A stretch of 64,000 nt of DNA from Tetraselmis striata (lineage: Eukaryota; Chlorophyta; Chlorodendrophyceae; Chlorodendrales; Chlorodendraceae). The DNA lies in NCBI GenBank assembly GCA_006384855.1, contig VCJN01000931.1, positions 1 to 64,000 of the forward strand, written 5' to 3'. A program made the position numbers and the translations under genes. The notes beneath the pieces are model-generated. The model was given only the letters and a program-made list of their open reading frames with translations. It was not told the DNA's origin and ran no database searches. Of the stretch, positions 23,401 through 34,105 are shown piece after piece (position 1 is the first letter of the stretch; the number at the start of each line of letters is the position of its first letter).

Positions 23401-25368
23401 CCGGGAAAAGCGGCGCACCTTGGGCACCCCAGGAACCATCATTGCTGCTGTACTGCCCCGACATCCGCGCTTGCTGCACAGCCGGGCGGCCAGTTCTCCA
23501 GTCAGTGGCGGCCGCAAGAGGGGGATTGCTGGAAGGAAGAGGGGAGGAGGGCGAGGGGGCGATCTATCGAGTGGGCAGGAAAGTTTACCATGCCACCCGG
23601 AATGTTCTGTGGCGCAGACCGCATGTTATCCGACTCCCGCATCTCCATCTCCCGCATCTCCATCATAGATGACCCGGCGTCCTGCGCACCGACAGCCGAG
23701 GCACGTAAATGAGCGGGGCTGCATGCAGCGGGGGAACGGAGAGAGACCTGGTTCGACAGATGGCTCAGCATAAGGAGGGTTGGGGGAGTACAGATGGGCA
23801 GTGGGCGGAGAGGGGCTACTCACCGCTGTCTGCGGATGTGTGAGGTCAAAGAAGTTGGAGCTCTTCTGGTTGCCATATCTCGACAACATTTGTTCCTTGG
23901 TGAAGCTGTCGTTCTCCTCCGGGGCTACTGGGCGGCCATGGAGGGGCGGGTCAGCAAGGCAGCCAAAGGCGTTGGCAAAGGTTGGGGGAGTAGGGAACAT
24001 ACGCGAGCAGGGGGCGGGCGCGCACCAATGTCGTGCAGGTAAAGGCAGTCGGGATTGGTGCAGTGTATACCCTTCAAGAAGGAGTTGCAGTATTTGGTGG
24101 TGCCAAAGCAGGCGCGCACGGTGTGACCTGCAAACGCCCAGGACAGGTGGGCTGAAGTCAGCTGAGGCGCAGAGGAGCAATTTACTGCGGGTGGGGAAGC
24201 GGGGCAGAGGGGGTGAAGCAGAAGGGCACACCGTCCCAAGTGCAGCCGTCGATGTGTTCAATGCACCGCAGCGAGTCTTGGTTGCGCACAAACGTGACAT
24301 ATGCGCTGCCCGTGGGGCTCGACTTGGCGCTCGACGTGCTGTATGGCCCCGCCCTATTTACAGAGATCTTCACGATGCGCCCAAACTGGCCAAAGTAATC
24401 GTGCTTGCGCAGCGCCTGGCACATTCAACAGGGTGGCAGTGAGGCAGAGCAGGCGGATGTCGCCGGCCAGGTAGTGCAGGCTGCTCTTTCCCTGTACCCT
24501 CTGTCCCATTTGCTAGCCCACAGGGATTTCCAGGCAGGCCGTTTGGGGTGGTTGAGGCGCTCACATCTTCCCGGCAGATGTGCATCGAAAGGCCGACAAC
24601 GTAAACCAGGTTGCGCTGGATGACGCGCACGTTGGCCAGCGCTTTACGGTCCGTGATCACCTTGCTCTTCTTCTTCTCCTCCTTCTTTTTCTGCATGGCG
24701 GCCTTCACCCTGCACATAGGTGGAACGGAGGTAGGTGTGAGCCCCCCCCCCCCAAAACACACACCCACACCCACACCCACACACAACGCATGCCCCCCCC
24801 CCCCTCCTCCTCCTCCTCCCTGCCTGCCTGCGCACACGCGACTGGCTCCCATTGGTCTGCTCTATTGCGAAGTATCCGTCAGAGCTGCGCTATCCATGCC
24901 TAGCTGCTAAGGAGGCCATGCAACGGGATGTGCCTACGCATTATGTAACTGGGTCCTATTCATACACATCCAACTCCAGCCGGAGGTCCAGGTCCAAGAT
25001 AGGTTAAGGTTGGCGAAGGGGGGTTGGAAAGGCGGTGGCTGGCTGCCAAATGGGGGGTGGGGGCTGCACAGGCAGTTGCCGCCTGGTGCCAAAATTGGAT
25101 TGTTTTAGAACATGCCCAGAAAGAGTGGGATGCGCGCGGGGGCGCACTTTTCAGGGTCCACCGTTGCGTTGGTGATGCGCTCCTTGTCGTACTCGGAGCG
25201 GCAATTGGGGCAGCGCGCCTTCAGGCTGTCCTTAGCGGCATTTTCCACGATCTGGTGCCAGCACCACAGGCACATGCTGTACCCGCAGTCGCACAGGCTG
25301 GCCGCCTGATCCGTCACGTCCATCGGCTCCATGCACAGCGGGCATGTCTCCTCCTCCTCGTCCTCCAT
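20419..25368 (-). CDS. CNOT4: NOT4/CNOT4 RING-RRM-zinc-finger E3 ubiquitin ligase
   Basis: Twelve exons in consistent phase: 25368-25148, 24709-24565, 24415-24232, 24127-24026, 23927-23824, 23681-23589, 23473-23419, 23300-22900, 22703-22479, 22143-21905, about 21580-21071 and 20659-20419; about 839 residues. The C4C4 RING has Cys 9, 12, 26, 28, 33, 36, 53 and 56. A Lys-rich linker leads to an RRM (RNLVYVVGL onward, about 107-183), then a C-x8-C-x4-C-x3-H finger (Cys197, 206, 211, His215) followed by NDSFTKEQM, the order and motifs of CNOT4/Not4. NOT4 is the CCR4-NOT-associated ubiquitin ligase acting in co-translational quality control. Residues about 290-839 are low-complexity and carry seven PPG[F/M] motifs (about 320, 328, 549, 565, 654, 792, 805). 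ATG 25368 directly precedes the RING. The exon-11 acceptor has three equally good AG choices. Confidence 0.92.
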
Positions 25369-26901
25369 CCTGGCGGCAGGTCTGAGTGTCTGCGCGGGGT
25401 TCCGAGGTTTCGGGAGAAAAAGGGGGGGGGGGGGGGGGGGGAGGGGGGGTCGAAGCCAGAGGCGAATTTAGAAGGTACAGGAGTCCGATACGATGTCGTT
25501 GAGTTTCTCTAATAGTCTCTCGTGCATTCCGCACCGGGCACAGCCGCCGCCGGCCGCTCCGTCACCTCTGGATCGGTGCCGAGCTCGGTGTCAAGGCTGA
25601 GGTGACCGAGCGTGCGCAATGCGGCCGGCGCGAAGGAAGCTGAGGCTGCTAAGATGCGCGAGGCTGTGATGCTCGGGCGCTGGAGGATCGGGCGGGCTGG
25701 TGGAGGGCGGTGCGAGCAAGCAGCGCAGGCGCCAGAGGGCGCAGGCGGCTATGAGGGGAACAGAGTACGGCAAAAGGCAGCCCTACTGGTAGAAATGGTA
25801 GCGAGTGTACGTTAATAAGAGGGATGCCCAGAGACAATAAAATAGGGCCTGTCGGCGAAATCCCGTAGTTTCCGCTGTGCCTGTAGATAGCTGCGGTGCA
25901 GGGGGCGGGGGGGGGGGGGGGGGGTCGTGCGAGCCGCCTGCGGATGCCACTGCGCCGCTCTGCTGCTGCTGCTGCTGCCGAGCACCCGCCCAAAGAGAGC
26001 AGACGAGCAGGAGCGACGAAGAAAGTGTGGCACACCTGCAGGTGTGGAGGTCGGCGAAGCCGGTGGGCACACAGAGAGGCACCGGGAGCTTGAGCGGGCT
26101 GTGAAGGGGTATCGCAATCTGTGCCACCCGCTGCCGGAACTGACCGCCGGCGCGGCCCGCAGACCGTCAAGACCGCTGCTGCTGCTGCTGCTGCTGGGCG
26201 CCACGACGACGAAGACGCTGCGCGCCACACGCATATCATCCGCTGGAATTTTTCAAATTCAAGCGAGCGTGCGGAACCGCCGCGCGCGGCGAGCCGCATT
26301 TCCGGATCGCATCCGGATTGTAACTGCCACACTTCCGCGCTCCGCCATGCTGTCCCAGGATTTATCCCGGATTAGTCACACTCGGCCGACGACACCGGTT
26401 TTTTTTTAATGTATACGGGCGAGCTTGTATATTTTAATATTTTAGCGGCTTCGCCGCTTTGAGAAAGTAGGGAGGCTGGGCCCCGCCTGTAGTCGCTAGT
26501 CGCTATGTGCTGGAAGGATTATACGGTTCATCGCGATTATTCACATCGTCTGCTGTTGGGATACGAGTACCGACTGGTCGTATATTGATTTCGCACATTG
26601 TTCTGTATTAATTTTATTCGAATACGTGTGATATTATAAATTGATAGGGAACTTGTACGACGAACAAGTATAGGCGGCATACCTCCACATCCACCCGCTG
26701 CCTGCTGGGTGGACCCGACGACCTTACTTCCTCGGCCCTCTAAATCGCGAGCCCTCCGTCCGCCTCCACCCCCGGATGGGGATGGGGCCGGGGCTCGTGC
26801 ACGGGTGGCACCTTGCTAGCCTTGGACCCGCCCGTGCTGTCACTGCCGCGGAGGAGCAGTGCGAACTGGACACCGGCGTCCTATGTCGTTGCTGGCTCGG
26901 T
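25369..26901. other. Upstream region of the NOT4 gene with CTG repeats
   Basis: No gene is firmly recognised. There is a 19-nt G run at about 25420-25440 just upstream of the NOT4 ATG, a G run near 25908-25924, and two CTG/CAG microsatellites near 25960-25979 and 26176-26198. A minus-strand segment at about 26145-26035 reads as plausible protein (PLHSPLKLPVPLC) and ends at a donor-like site, but no partner exon was found. Confidence 0.4.
25960..26198. repeat. Two short CTG/CAG trinucleotide tracts
   Basis: About six and about eight uninterrupted CTG units are seen at 25961-25979 and 26175-26198. They lie 600-830 bp upstream of the NOT4 start codon. In the possible minus-strand frames they would encode Gln, Ser or Ala runs; no gene could be confirmed there. 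Confidence 0.8.
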
Positions 26902-27258
26902 AAACTTCTCGATCGCTCGTCGTCGAGCAACCTCTCCCTTCCTGTCCTGTCGGCGCCTCCACATCACATTCGGCCTAGTCCCGCTATTGGAGTGGCCCGG
27001 GATGTTGTATGTGCTGGCTGGGGAGGGAGTTCTACATTCGGCGGAAGGGGACGCGACCGAGCTGGCGGCGGATCTGGCGCAGGGAGGCCCGCGTTGGGTA
27101 TCCGCCAGTGGCGCCCCGTTCTGGGTTGAACACCCCCCCCCCCCCCCACTTCCGCTCGTTGCTGCGAGACCTCTTCGAAGCTCCTTGCCTGTCTTCGCCT
27201 CCACATCACATTCGGCCTAGTGTTGCTATTGGAGTGGCCCGGGATTGTGTGCTGGGGA
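26902..27258 (+). repeat. Pair of about 110-bp direct repeats
   Basis: The segment at about 26902-27013 recurs, diverged, at about 27146-27258. Both share GCCTCCACATCACATTCGGC and then CTATTGGAGTGGCCCGGGAT. Both copies can be read in the same frame as LHITFGLV.LLEWPG, but no complete gene model joins them. The spacer contains a C homopolymer (27132-27147). Confidence 0.75.
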
Positions 27259-27906
27259 GAGCGTCTCTACTGCGTGGAGCGGCGGCTGGCGGGTGGCGAT
27301 GCCTGGTCGGTGGCTGCCATGGCGGTTCCCGCCTCTATCTGTTGGCCCGTAGCTGGAATTGTGGATTTCTGTACGGATTTCTTGAATGTGGGGGTGAGTG
27401 ACTAGTTGACCAGTCCCTTTATTTGTGCGCGCGCTGCTGGTCAGCGCCGACATCGCGGGTCAGCGCGATGTCGCTACTCGCGAGTCAACAACTTGACGCA
27501 CGTACCCGTGACGAGTCGGTCGTAGGCGGAGAAAGTAAGGGTCGGGACGGGCTAAGACTCGGCGCTAGGTAGGTGAGCGGCATGGGATAGGGGTGGTCCG
27601 TACCTGACGTGGCGAGGCTGGGCGCTGTTGGACCGGAGCGGCCGGAAGGCCGTGCAGTCAACCAATCCCATCAGCGCGAGCCGCGATGCATCGCGCGTCT
27701 GGCCAGCGATGTCGCCCGCGCGCCATCTCCACGGACCCCGCCGCGACTTGGCACTGACGTGCCACTGCTGCCTCGCACGGCTCAGGACGGATCGGCAGCA
27801 GGGCGTGAGACACGCGGTGGTAGGCCCTGACGGGCGGGCGTGGGCCGTAGTGCGCGGTCACGGCCGCGCTGCGCTGTGTTACTTGGCAGCGCGAGACGGA
27901 GGCATA
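27259..27906. other. No feature recognised
   Basis: GC-rich spacer between two repeat pairs. Short frames exist but none shows motifs, a credible start or splice partners. Confidence 0.4.
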
Positions 27907-28451
27907 CCGGCACGGAATGTCCGGTTTTCACACATTTGTGTGAGAATATAGTGTGAATATTACTCGTCTTTTATGCCGGGTGGATGGGCATCCGGCGTCC
28001 GATGCACCCCAATTATTTGCAGCACGCTAGTCTGTGCACCGCCAGTGCGCTCCGCAAGCCCCGCCTCCATCCGCATCGGAACCGGTAGTAAGTGTTGTTG
28101 TGTGCCCACATCGTGACAACATTACACGGTGGCAATTACAATTAGCGGTGGATAATGTGAAGGCGTTTTCGAAATCGACAGAGAATGAGGCGGTGCTGGC
28201 GGAGCGCATTGGCGGTGCATAGAATAGCTTGTTGCTGGGGTTTTGGCTGCATCGGACGCCGTATTCCCATCCATCCGGCACGGAATGTCCGGTTTTCACA
28301 CATTTGCGTGTGAATATAGTGTGAATATTACGTACGCGTCTTTTACGCCGGGTGGATGGGCATCCGGCGTCCGATGCATCCCGAATCTCACCAACACGCT
28401 ACTAACTCTACGCACCCCCAATGCACTCCGCCAGCCCCGCCTCTTTCCGCG
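27907..28451 (+). repeat. Pair of about 170-bp direct repeats
   Basis: The block at 27907-28072 is repeated at 28275-28451 with small indels. Shared landmarks are CGGAATGTCCGGTTTTCACA, ATATAGTGTGAATATTAC and GGGTGGATGGGCATCCGGCG. The second copy lies inside a pair of 30-nt inverted arms (see 28249-28377). Confidence 0.9.
28249..28377. mobile_element. MITE-like 129-bp element with 30-nt inverted arms
   Basis: Left arm 28249-28278 and right arm 28348-28377 are inverted repeats with about 27 of 30 matching positions. They enclose about 69 bp of AT-richer DNA. The element has no coding capacity. The related copy at 27907 keeps the right arm but has a diverged left arm. This is consistent with a small non-autonomous DNA transposon; no target-site duplication was identified. 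Confidence 0.55.
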
Positions 28452-28539
28452 CAAGTCCGACGTTCCATTGTATGTATATACATACGTACATGTACTGCTC
28501 CGAAACCATCCCAAACTTAATGAGTGCACAAGTGTAAAT

Positions 28540-28570
<31 letters not shown>
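28540..28570. repeat. Poly(G) run of 31 nt
   Basis: An uninterrupted G homopolymer. A second run of about 22 G follows at about 28655-28676. True length may differ, since such runs are sequenced poorly. Confidence 0.9.
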
Positions 28571-28571
<1 letters not shown>

Positions 28572-28805
28572 GCGGGGCATCCACTCACACATACCCCGGC
28601 GATGCATGACAGATATTACATGCCGTGGCGGGTCGGCGGGCCGACCCGGCGGTGGGGGGGGGGGGGGGGGGGGGGGTTCTATTCAACTACACGTGCGACA
28701 GTGTCGTTTCGTGGAGCAGTATATGTGCCCGGCCTCATTTATACCGCCCCCTACCTGCGCTGCATGGTCCACCCCTACGAATTACTTAGCACAAACCGCC
28801 ATTAC

Positions 28806-31271
28806 TTAATAGGAACCTAGCACAGCCAGGCTTATATGCCCGCTTTGCCGATCAACTTCTACGCACTTCCCGTCCCTCAGGCGCCGGACATGGGGGTTAA
28901 GCCGCCAGCGTCGGCAGTTGCTTAGCCACACTTGGCATCCCGTACCGTGTCCATGGCTTCGCAGCTTTGCCGCCGGCACACGCCGAGTCCGGCGCCTGCC
29001 GCCGCCGGGTTGCGCACGCATGCACGCACGGTAACACGCCGCCGACACCGCCACACTTACTTCCACCACCTTCGCCAACCGCAGCTTCGCACGCCGTTCC
29101 GCCGACATACGAAACGCACGAATCCCCCCCCCCCCCCCCCCCCCCGTCCCCGCGTCATGTATAATATATTCGAGGCGACTATGCGGGGCGCAGCATACGC
29201 CGCGGCGTGGGTCGGCGGAGCGGCGGGCGGCGGGAGCCCTAATGGCCGGGCAGTATCCACACCCACACCGGCACCGCCGCTCACCTCCGACGCGGATGAA
29301 CCGCCTCCCAAAGGAAACATGCCGGTTGGTGGTAAGCGCAGCAGCCGTGGGGTGCCGGTGCCGGTACCTGCTCGACGGAGCTGTCGCGTCAGGAACCGCA
29401 CCGCAACCGCAACCGCACCGCATGTGGAGCAACACATGGCGGTGTCGGCCCCACCTATGTCTAGGGCCACCTCCTCACAGCACCCCGCCACGACGGCGTC
29501 GGCCACCGCCGACGGCGCCGTTGCGGGGGGGGACGCCCTGCCAGGCGACGATGATGCGCCTGATGCGCCGCGTCAGGAGGCGGAGGAGAAGCTCGGGGGC
29601 GTCGACGCCCAAGTCGGCAGCATTCGCGGAGGACATGTGGGCAGGGGCCATGAGAACAGCCACCTTGCGGATGCCCGGACCGTCTAGGAGGACAAGGGCC
29701 TCCTCCCCGCCGGAACCACCGCCACCGCCCGGCACTCTCCACAAGTCCAAGCCCACGGCAGTGTGGGCTCGTTTCAGCGTACACACCGTACACAATGCAG
29801 CCCTTTGGGCCGCGCGCTGGCATGGCTGTCGTCCGAGTCAGCCCCCGGCGGGGGCGGCGGCGTGGCAAGGTAGAAGTGTTGAGCTCGCGCGACCATGATG
29901 GTGTACTTGGCGTCTTCGCGCTCCGCCAGCAGGCATGCGGATAAACCTGCCGGCATTGCACTCCGGGCAGTGTTGGTCGGGGAGATTCGCCCATCCGCCA
30001 GCCTTCCCGGGCGCCCCGCTGAACGCCACGCACCCCTTGGGGCACATGTGCCGGACATATCTGGATGTATCATGCACCTGCATGCATCGGGAGGCGAGGA
30101 GCGTGAGGGGCCTGACACCCCAAGACGCGCCGCGTCAAGCATCCACCCAGGCAGACATCCCGGCCGTACCCGCATGAACTTCCGCATCGCCTTGTGGTTG
30201 CGTGGCACGGCCATCCCACCCCAGGTGAAGCCGGCGGGCATGATGTCATGCAGGTCGATGCGCCGATGATGTCATGCTGCCAGTCGCTGTCAGCGGAGTT
30301 GTTAAAGTTCTTGGTCTTCACATGGGCCGAGCACTTCATGACTGCAAACGTGAGGGCATTCGTGTCGGACCCCGGCACAGGAGCAGACTCTCACGCCCGG
30401 AGGTGCGCCGCCTCCTCCTCCTCCTCCTCATCGCTCGTCCACCCGGCGCCAGCCGCGTCCCCCCCCCTCCCCCTTCCCAGCCCTCCTCTTCGGATTCACT
30501 GGACTGGTCATCGCCTTCACGGACGGTTGCCAAGCGAGCCTCCCCGTCCGCATCCACAGGGGAATGCTCATGGGCAGCCGCCATAGCCTCCACAACCTGC
30601 CACGCCGACCGGGCGGGTGCGTGTGATTCCATACAACCGCAGGTGAATGGTGCCACCAGCACACATGCCGGGCCCACTCACCTCTGAACGCAGAAGGTCC
30701 ACAGTGTCACCGTCCTCGAAAACAGCGCGCCACTGGGTCGCCCCGCCGTAGATCTCCAACACCCACTCGGTAACGACGCTGGTTATCACGCCGTAGTGCC
30801 ATACTCCCCGGAACTTCTTGGCGATGACCTTCATGTAGAAGTCACCGGGATCGCCTTCCCGTATCACGCCCTCATTGCGGGTTCCACGCCCGCCGGCGGC
30901 CACGCAGGCGCGTCGATGTCCATACCGTCTTCGCCAACGGGGTCCTCCCCCACGCCCATCACATCGTCCACCTTCGAGCCGCCGTCGTCCGAGACCGGCG
31001 CCGGCGGGCCGTTTCCGACGGCTGCAGCTACTCCTGTTGCCGCCCCTGTTGCTGCTGCTGCTGCTGCCGCCCCTGCTGTTGCTGCTTGTGATAAGGCGGC
31101 CTTGCGGCGCAACTTAGCCGCACGCTTCAACGACTGGCTACAATTTGGGAATTTTAGGAAGTGCCGCTCTCGCGCCATCTTATCACATGTGCCCGTCACG
31201 TTGCCCCGGCAGTGCTTGCATGAGTACACGCCATCCTTCGACACACTCGCTATCCATCCCTTTGCCGGCAT
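28806..31271 (-). mobile_element. Relic of a DNA transposon with BED finger and Tudor-like domain
   Basis: Reading 31271 downward, three modules follow. First, MPAKGWIASVSKDGVYSC..C...RHFLKFPNC, a BED-type finger (C-x2-C ... H-x6-C). Second, after an Ala-rich and acidic linker, a Tudor/SAWADEE-like stretch (KKFRGVWHYGVITS...VFEDGDTVDLL) spliced at 30682/30596 by an 85-nt GT-AG intron. Third, a Cys-rich segment with HMCPKGCVAFSG and CPEC near 30060-29960, like zinc ribbons preceding transposases of CACTA- or KDZ-type elements. Frames change several times downstream and no intact transposase core with catalytic acidic residues is visible, so this is probably a decayed element, or one with introns I could not resolve. 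Element ends are unknown. Confidence 0.5.
30864..31271 (-). pseudogene. BED-finger/Tudor N-terminal exon of the transposon
   Basis: This frame starts at ATG 31271 and ends at a stop overlapping the Tudor-like frame (30903-30683), which lies in a different phase. Joining them needs either a frameshift or a small unseen intron near 30880. The finger ligands are C-x2-C and H-x6-C; the linker has a run of seven Ala. BED fingers are typical of DNA-transposon proteins and their domesticated descendants. Whether it is still expressed is unknown. Confidence 0.45.
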
Positions 31272-31585
31272 GCCTGCTGCCGCGCGCGGGGGGCGGGGGG
31301 GGGGGGGGGGGTGAGAGTGGGGGTGGATGTAACCCACCACCGGCAGGCAACACAGATGCGAGTGCGCGGCTGTCCGCGCTTGATTCAGCGGTGAGCGGCG
31401 GTGACCGTGAGGCGACCCCGTACTTCATGCGCGTGCTGGGGCCTTACACAATCATCAGCAGTTAGGGCGGCTACATTAAAACGCGCACCTACGAACACCA
31501 CCTACCGCCTACCACCTACCGTACCACCTACATCCGCCCACACCTCCGCCCGTCGTGCCGCACATCGTTGCACACCGCGGGGTCA

Positions 31586-32212
31586 GCGATGTGCAGCGAT
31601 GTGCAGCGAGTACGTGCAGCCGCCTGTACTTAGCCCGGGTGCTCCGCGTCGGCGCGCGACACGCGAGCCCGCGTGCGCACATCAATTTGATGAAATTATG
31701 GAAACGAGAAATTCATATAGTACTTTACAGGTCGCGCGAGATAGTCGTCGCTACTCGGTATGAAATCTCACAGCAGCGATGTGCAGCGATGTGCAGCGAT
31801 GTGCAGCGATGTATGTGCGGCGATGTGCAGCGGGTACGTGCAGCCGCCTGTACTTAGCCCGGGTGCTCCGCGTCGGCGCGCGGCACGCGAGCCCGCGTGC
31901 GCATATCAATTTGATGAAATTATGGAAACGAGAAATTCATATAGTACTTTACAGGTCGCGCGAGATAGTCGTCGCTACTCGGTATGAAATCTCACAGCAG
32001 CGATGTGCAGCGATGTGCAGCGATGTGCAGCGATGTATGTGCGGCGATGTGCAGCGGGTACGTGCAGCCGCCTGTACTTAGCCCGGGTGCTCCGCGTCGG
32101 CGCGCGGCACGCGAGCCCGCGTGCGCATATCAATTTGATGAAATTATGGAAACGAGAAATTCATATAGTACTTTACACGTCGCGCGCGATAGTCGTCGCT
32201 ACTCGGTAGGAA
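31586..32212 (+). repeat. Satellite: about 2.8 copies of a 224-bp unit
   Basis: Landmarks repeat at exactly 224-bp spacing: GTACGTGCAGCCGCC at about 31610, 31834 and 32058, and TGAAATCTCACAGCAG at 31760 and 31984. Each unit contains a nested short tandem repeat (GCAGCGATGT) and a conserved AT-rich half (ATTTGATGAAATTATGG). Copies are nearly identical, implying recent amplification or gene conversion. Confidence 0.95.
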
Positions 32213-32299
32213 ATCCACGTCCCTCGTCCGTCCCGTATCGTCCCCGTATGTCGTCGTTCGTCACTAATAGGGCACATTTACGTCACATCTGAATCTCAC

Positions 32300-33135
32300 A
32301 GTGGCGTCCGCGGCGACCCGGCGACCCGGGGCCCGGCGTCGGTCGACGAACAAACGACGGCGTCCGGCGTCCGGGTCCCGTCCACGCGGCGGGCTCGGCG
32401 CCTCGCGCGATGCCTGCCCCATAGACCTGACAAACGGCGGCGACCGGCCGGACTACCGGCGGCGGCAGGGCGACCGGTACCCGTACCGGTACCGGTAGTC
32501 AGCAGGTAAGCGCGGCGATTATTTTGGCATGCGCGGAATTATGACGGAAGCTACAACGGATACATTTTCGATCTATCAAATAATCTATGCGAAACCGTTC
32601 CGAATATCGGCGACTGACAGACAGACTCACTCACGCACGCACAGACTCACCTCGCAATAATCTTAAATATGGTAGAATACAAGTAGACCCGTTGCAGGAG
32701 TGAAATCCATAGAGCCGCCAGGATCAATTGTAATAGTCGCTACATTGTACAACCCCGCGTCCGCCGACCCGCCGATCCGGGGCCCGGCGTCCGTCGACGG
32801 ACGGGCCGCGAGGCGGACGGGGGAAGGTCGTTCGGCCTCCGGCGACGGACGAACGACGGCGTCCGGTGTCCGGGGCTGGTCCACGCGGCGGGCTCGGCGC
32901 TTCGCGCCATGCCCGCCCCGTAGACCTGACGAACGGCGACGACCGACCCAACAAGGAAACGCGACGGCTATTTTGGCCAGCGCGGAATTGTGACAGAATC
33001 TAAGACAGATGCATTTTTTGATCTATCTAATAATATATGCAAAATCGTTCCGAAAGTCGGCGACATACATACTCACAGACAGACTCACTGACACAAACAG
33101 ACAAACTCACCTCGTTATTAATATGGTAGGGTATA
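32300..33135 (+). repeat. Diverged tandem duplication, unit about 400 bp
   Basis: The block at about 32300-32690 is repeated at about 32755-33135 with indels. Both have a GC-rich half (GGCGTCCGG..., CCACGCGGCGGGCTCGGCGC, TAGACCTGAC.AACGGCG) followed by an AT-rich half (TTTTGGC.., GATCTATC.AATAAT.TATGC, TCACCTCG). It is non-coding as far as I can tell. Confidence 0.85.
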
Positions 33136-33770
33136 GGATTGACACGATAATTTGCAATATATGTACTGACGGTGGAAAACGATTTGAATTCGTATATTAA
33201 CATGTTATGTTGATGGGTATTCGTAGAATAATATGTTATGATGTAATGTTATGATGGGTTTTGCATATATTATCCTTGGCGCTACCCGTAGCTATTGACC
33301 ATGCTTCTATGCTGGCGGCTGCCGGAAGGCTTGATGCTGGAAGGAGAACCGCAACGCACATCACATACTGCCACACCACTATCGCCTCACCAAACCATAC
33401 ACTCTTCCCTCACGATACCAACGAGTGTGGACGCTGCGGAGCCAGCCGCGGATCCTGCATTGAACGACGGCGAGGGTGGCGTTCCGGTGCCATCGGGAGG
33501 GGCTCAGCAGAGCGACGACCGCAAGCAGCGCGGCGGAGGCATCACTCTGCGGCGGCGGCATCACCCCGCGGCCGTGCCGCTACTCGCCCCCTGCTAACCA
33601 ACGTGTCGCGCTGGTGACTCGTCCCAGTTCCCTACCGATCCTATTCAGTCCGTGTCCCATACCGGCGGTCCCGCGATGGGTGCCGCACATGTATTAGCAA
33701 TCTGTTCAAACGCACAATTTTTTCGCGGCTCTGCGCCGTTGTTTGGGGAGGTGGGTGTCTTCATGCCTGA
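33136..33770. other. No gene recognised
   Basis: AT-rich then GC-rich DNA. A 100-residue frame at 33295-33597 has ordinary composition for chance GC-rich frames and no motif. Nothing else is seen. Confidence 0.4.
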
Positions 33771-33925
33771 ATTCCGTCTGAATATCCGCATAACCTGAAC
33801 TGAACGGACTTCATGCTGAGTTCAGGTCATGAATTCAGCGCCTAGATTCAGGCTGAAGTCTGTTCAGCTGAATTCAGTTCAACTTGAACTGAATACCTCC
33901 AGGAGGTACTTCAGCGCAACCCTGG
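33771..33925. repeat. Palindrome cluster built from TTCAG/CTGAA
   Basis: The region is dense in TTCAG and its complement. A perfect 11-bp inverted repeat with a 1-nt loop lies at 33872-33894 (ATTCAGTTCAA / TTGAACTGAAT), followed at once by a 7-bp palindrome at 33894-33908 (TACCTCC / GGAGGTA). CCTGAACT near 33796 pairs with AGTTCAGG near 33821. A SINE-like tail begins right after it. Confidence 0.85.
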
Positions 33926-33983
33926 TAGGGGCGCTGCAAGGATTTTACTGGTGCCAGTCCTGTCCCGGGGGCGGAAAAAAAAA
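33926..33983 (+). repeat. SINE-like tail, copy 2
   Basis: It contains GCGCTGCAAGGATTTTACTG and CTGGTGCCAGTCCTGTCCC, then GGGGGCGG and ten A. It is nearly identical to the 3' third of the longer copies, but its 5' side is a palindrome cluster instead of the family's 5' sequence, so it is truncated. Confidence 0.85.
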
Positions 33984-34105
33984 CACGATTCGGAGCCTAG
34001 TGCTTGCAACATTCCGCCTATTTATATAACATGTGCTAGACGCAACATCCCCCCACCCCCCTGCCTCCCCCCCCCCCCCGCCCCCCGTCACCCCCCCGCC
34101 CTATG

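Noticed and set aside
25812-26332. Minus-strand frames with Gln/Ser/Ala runs upstream of NOT4
   Set aside because: They arise from CTG repeats; one segment looks protein-like, but no start, phase-compatible partner or family could be found.
31586-32212. CRISPR-like array
   Set aside because: Repeats are 224 bp, nearly identical throughout, with no unique spacers; the genome is eukaryotic.
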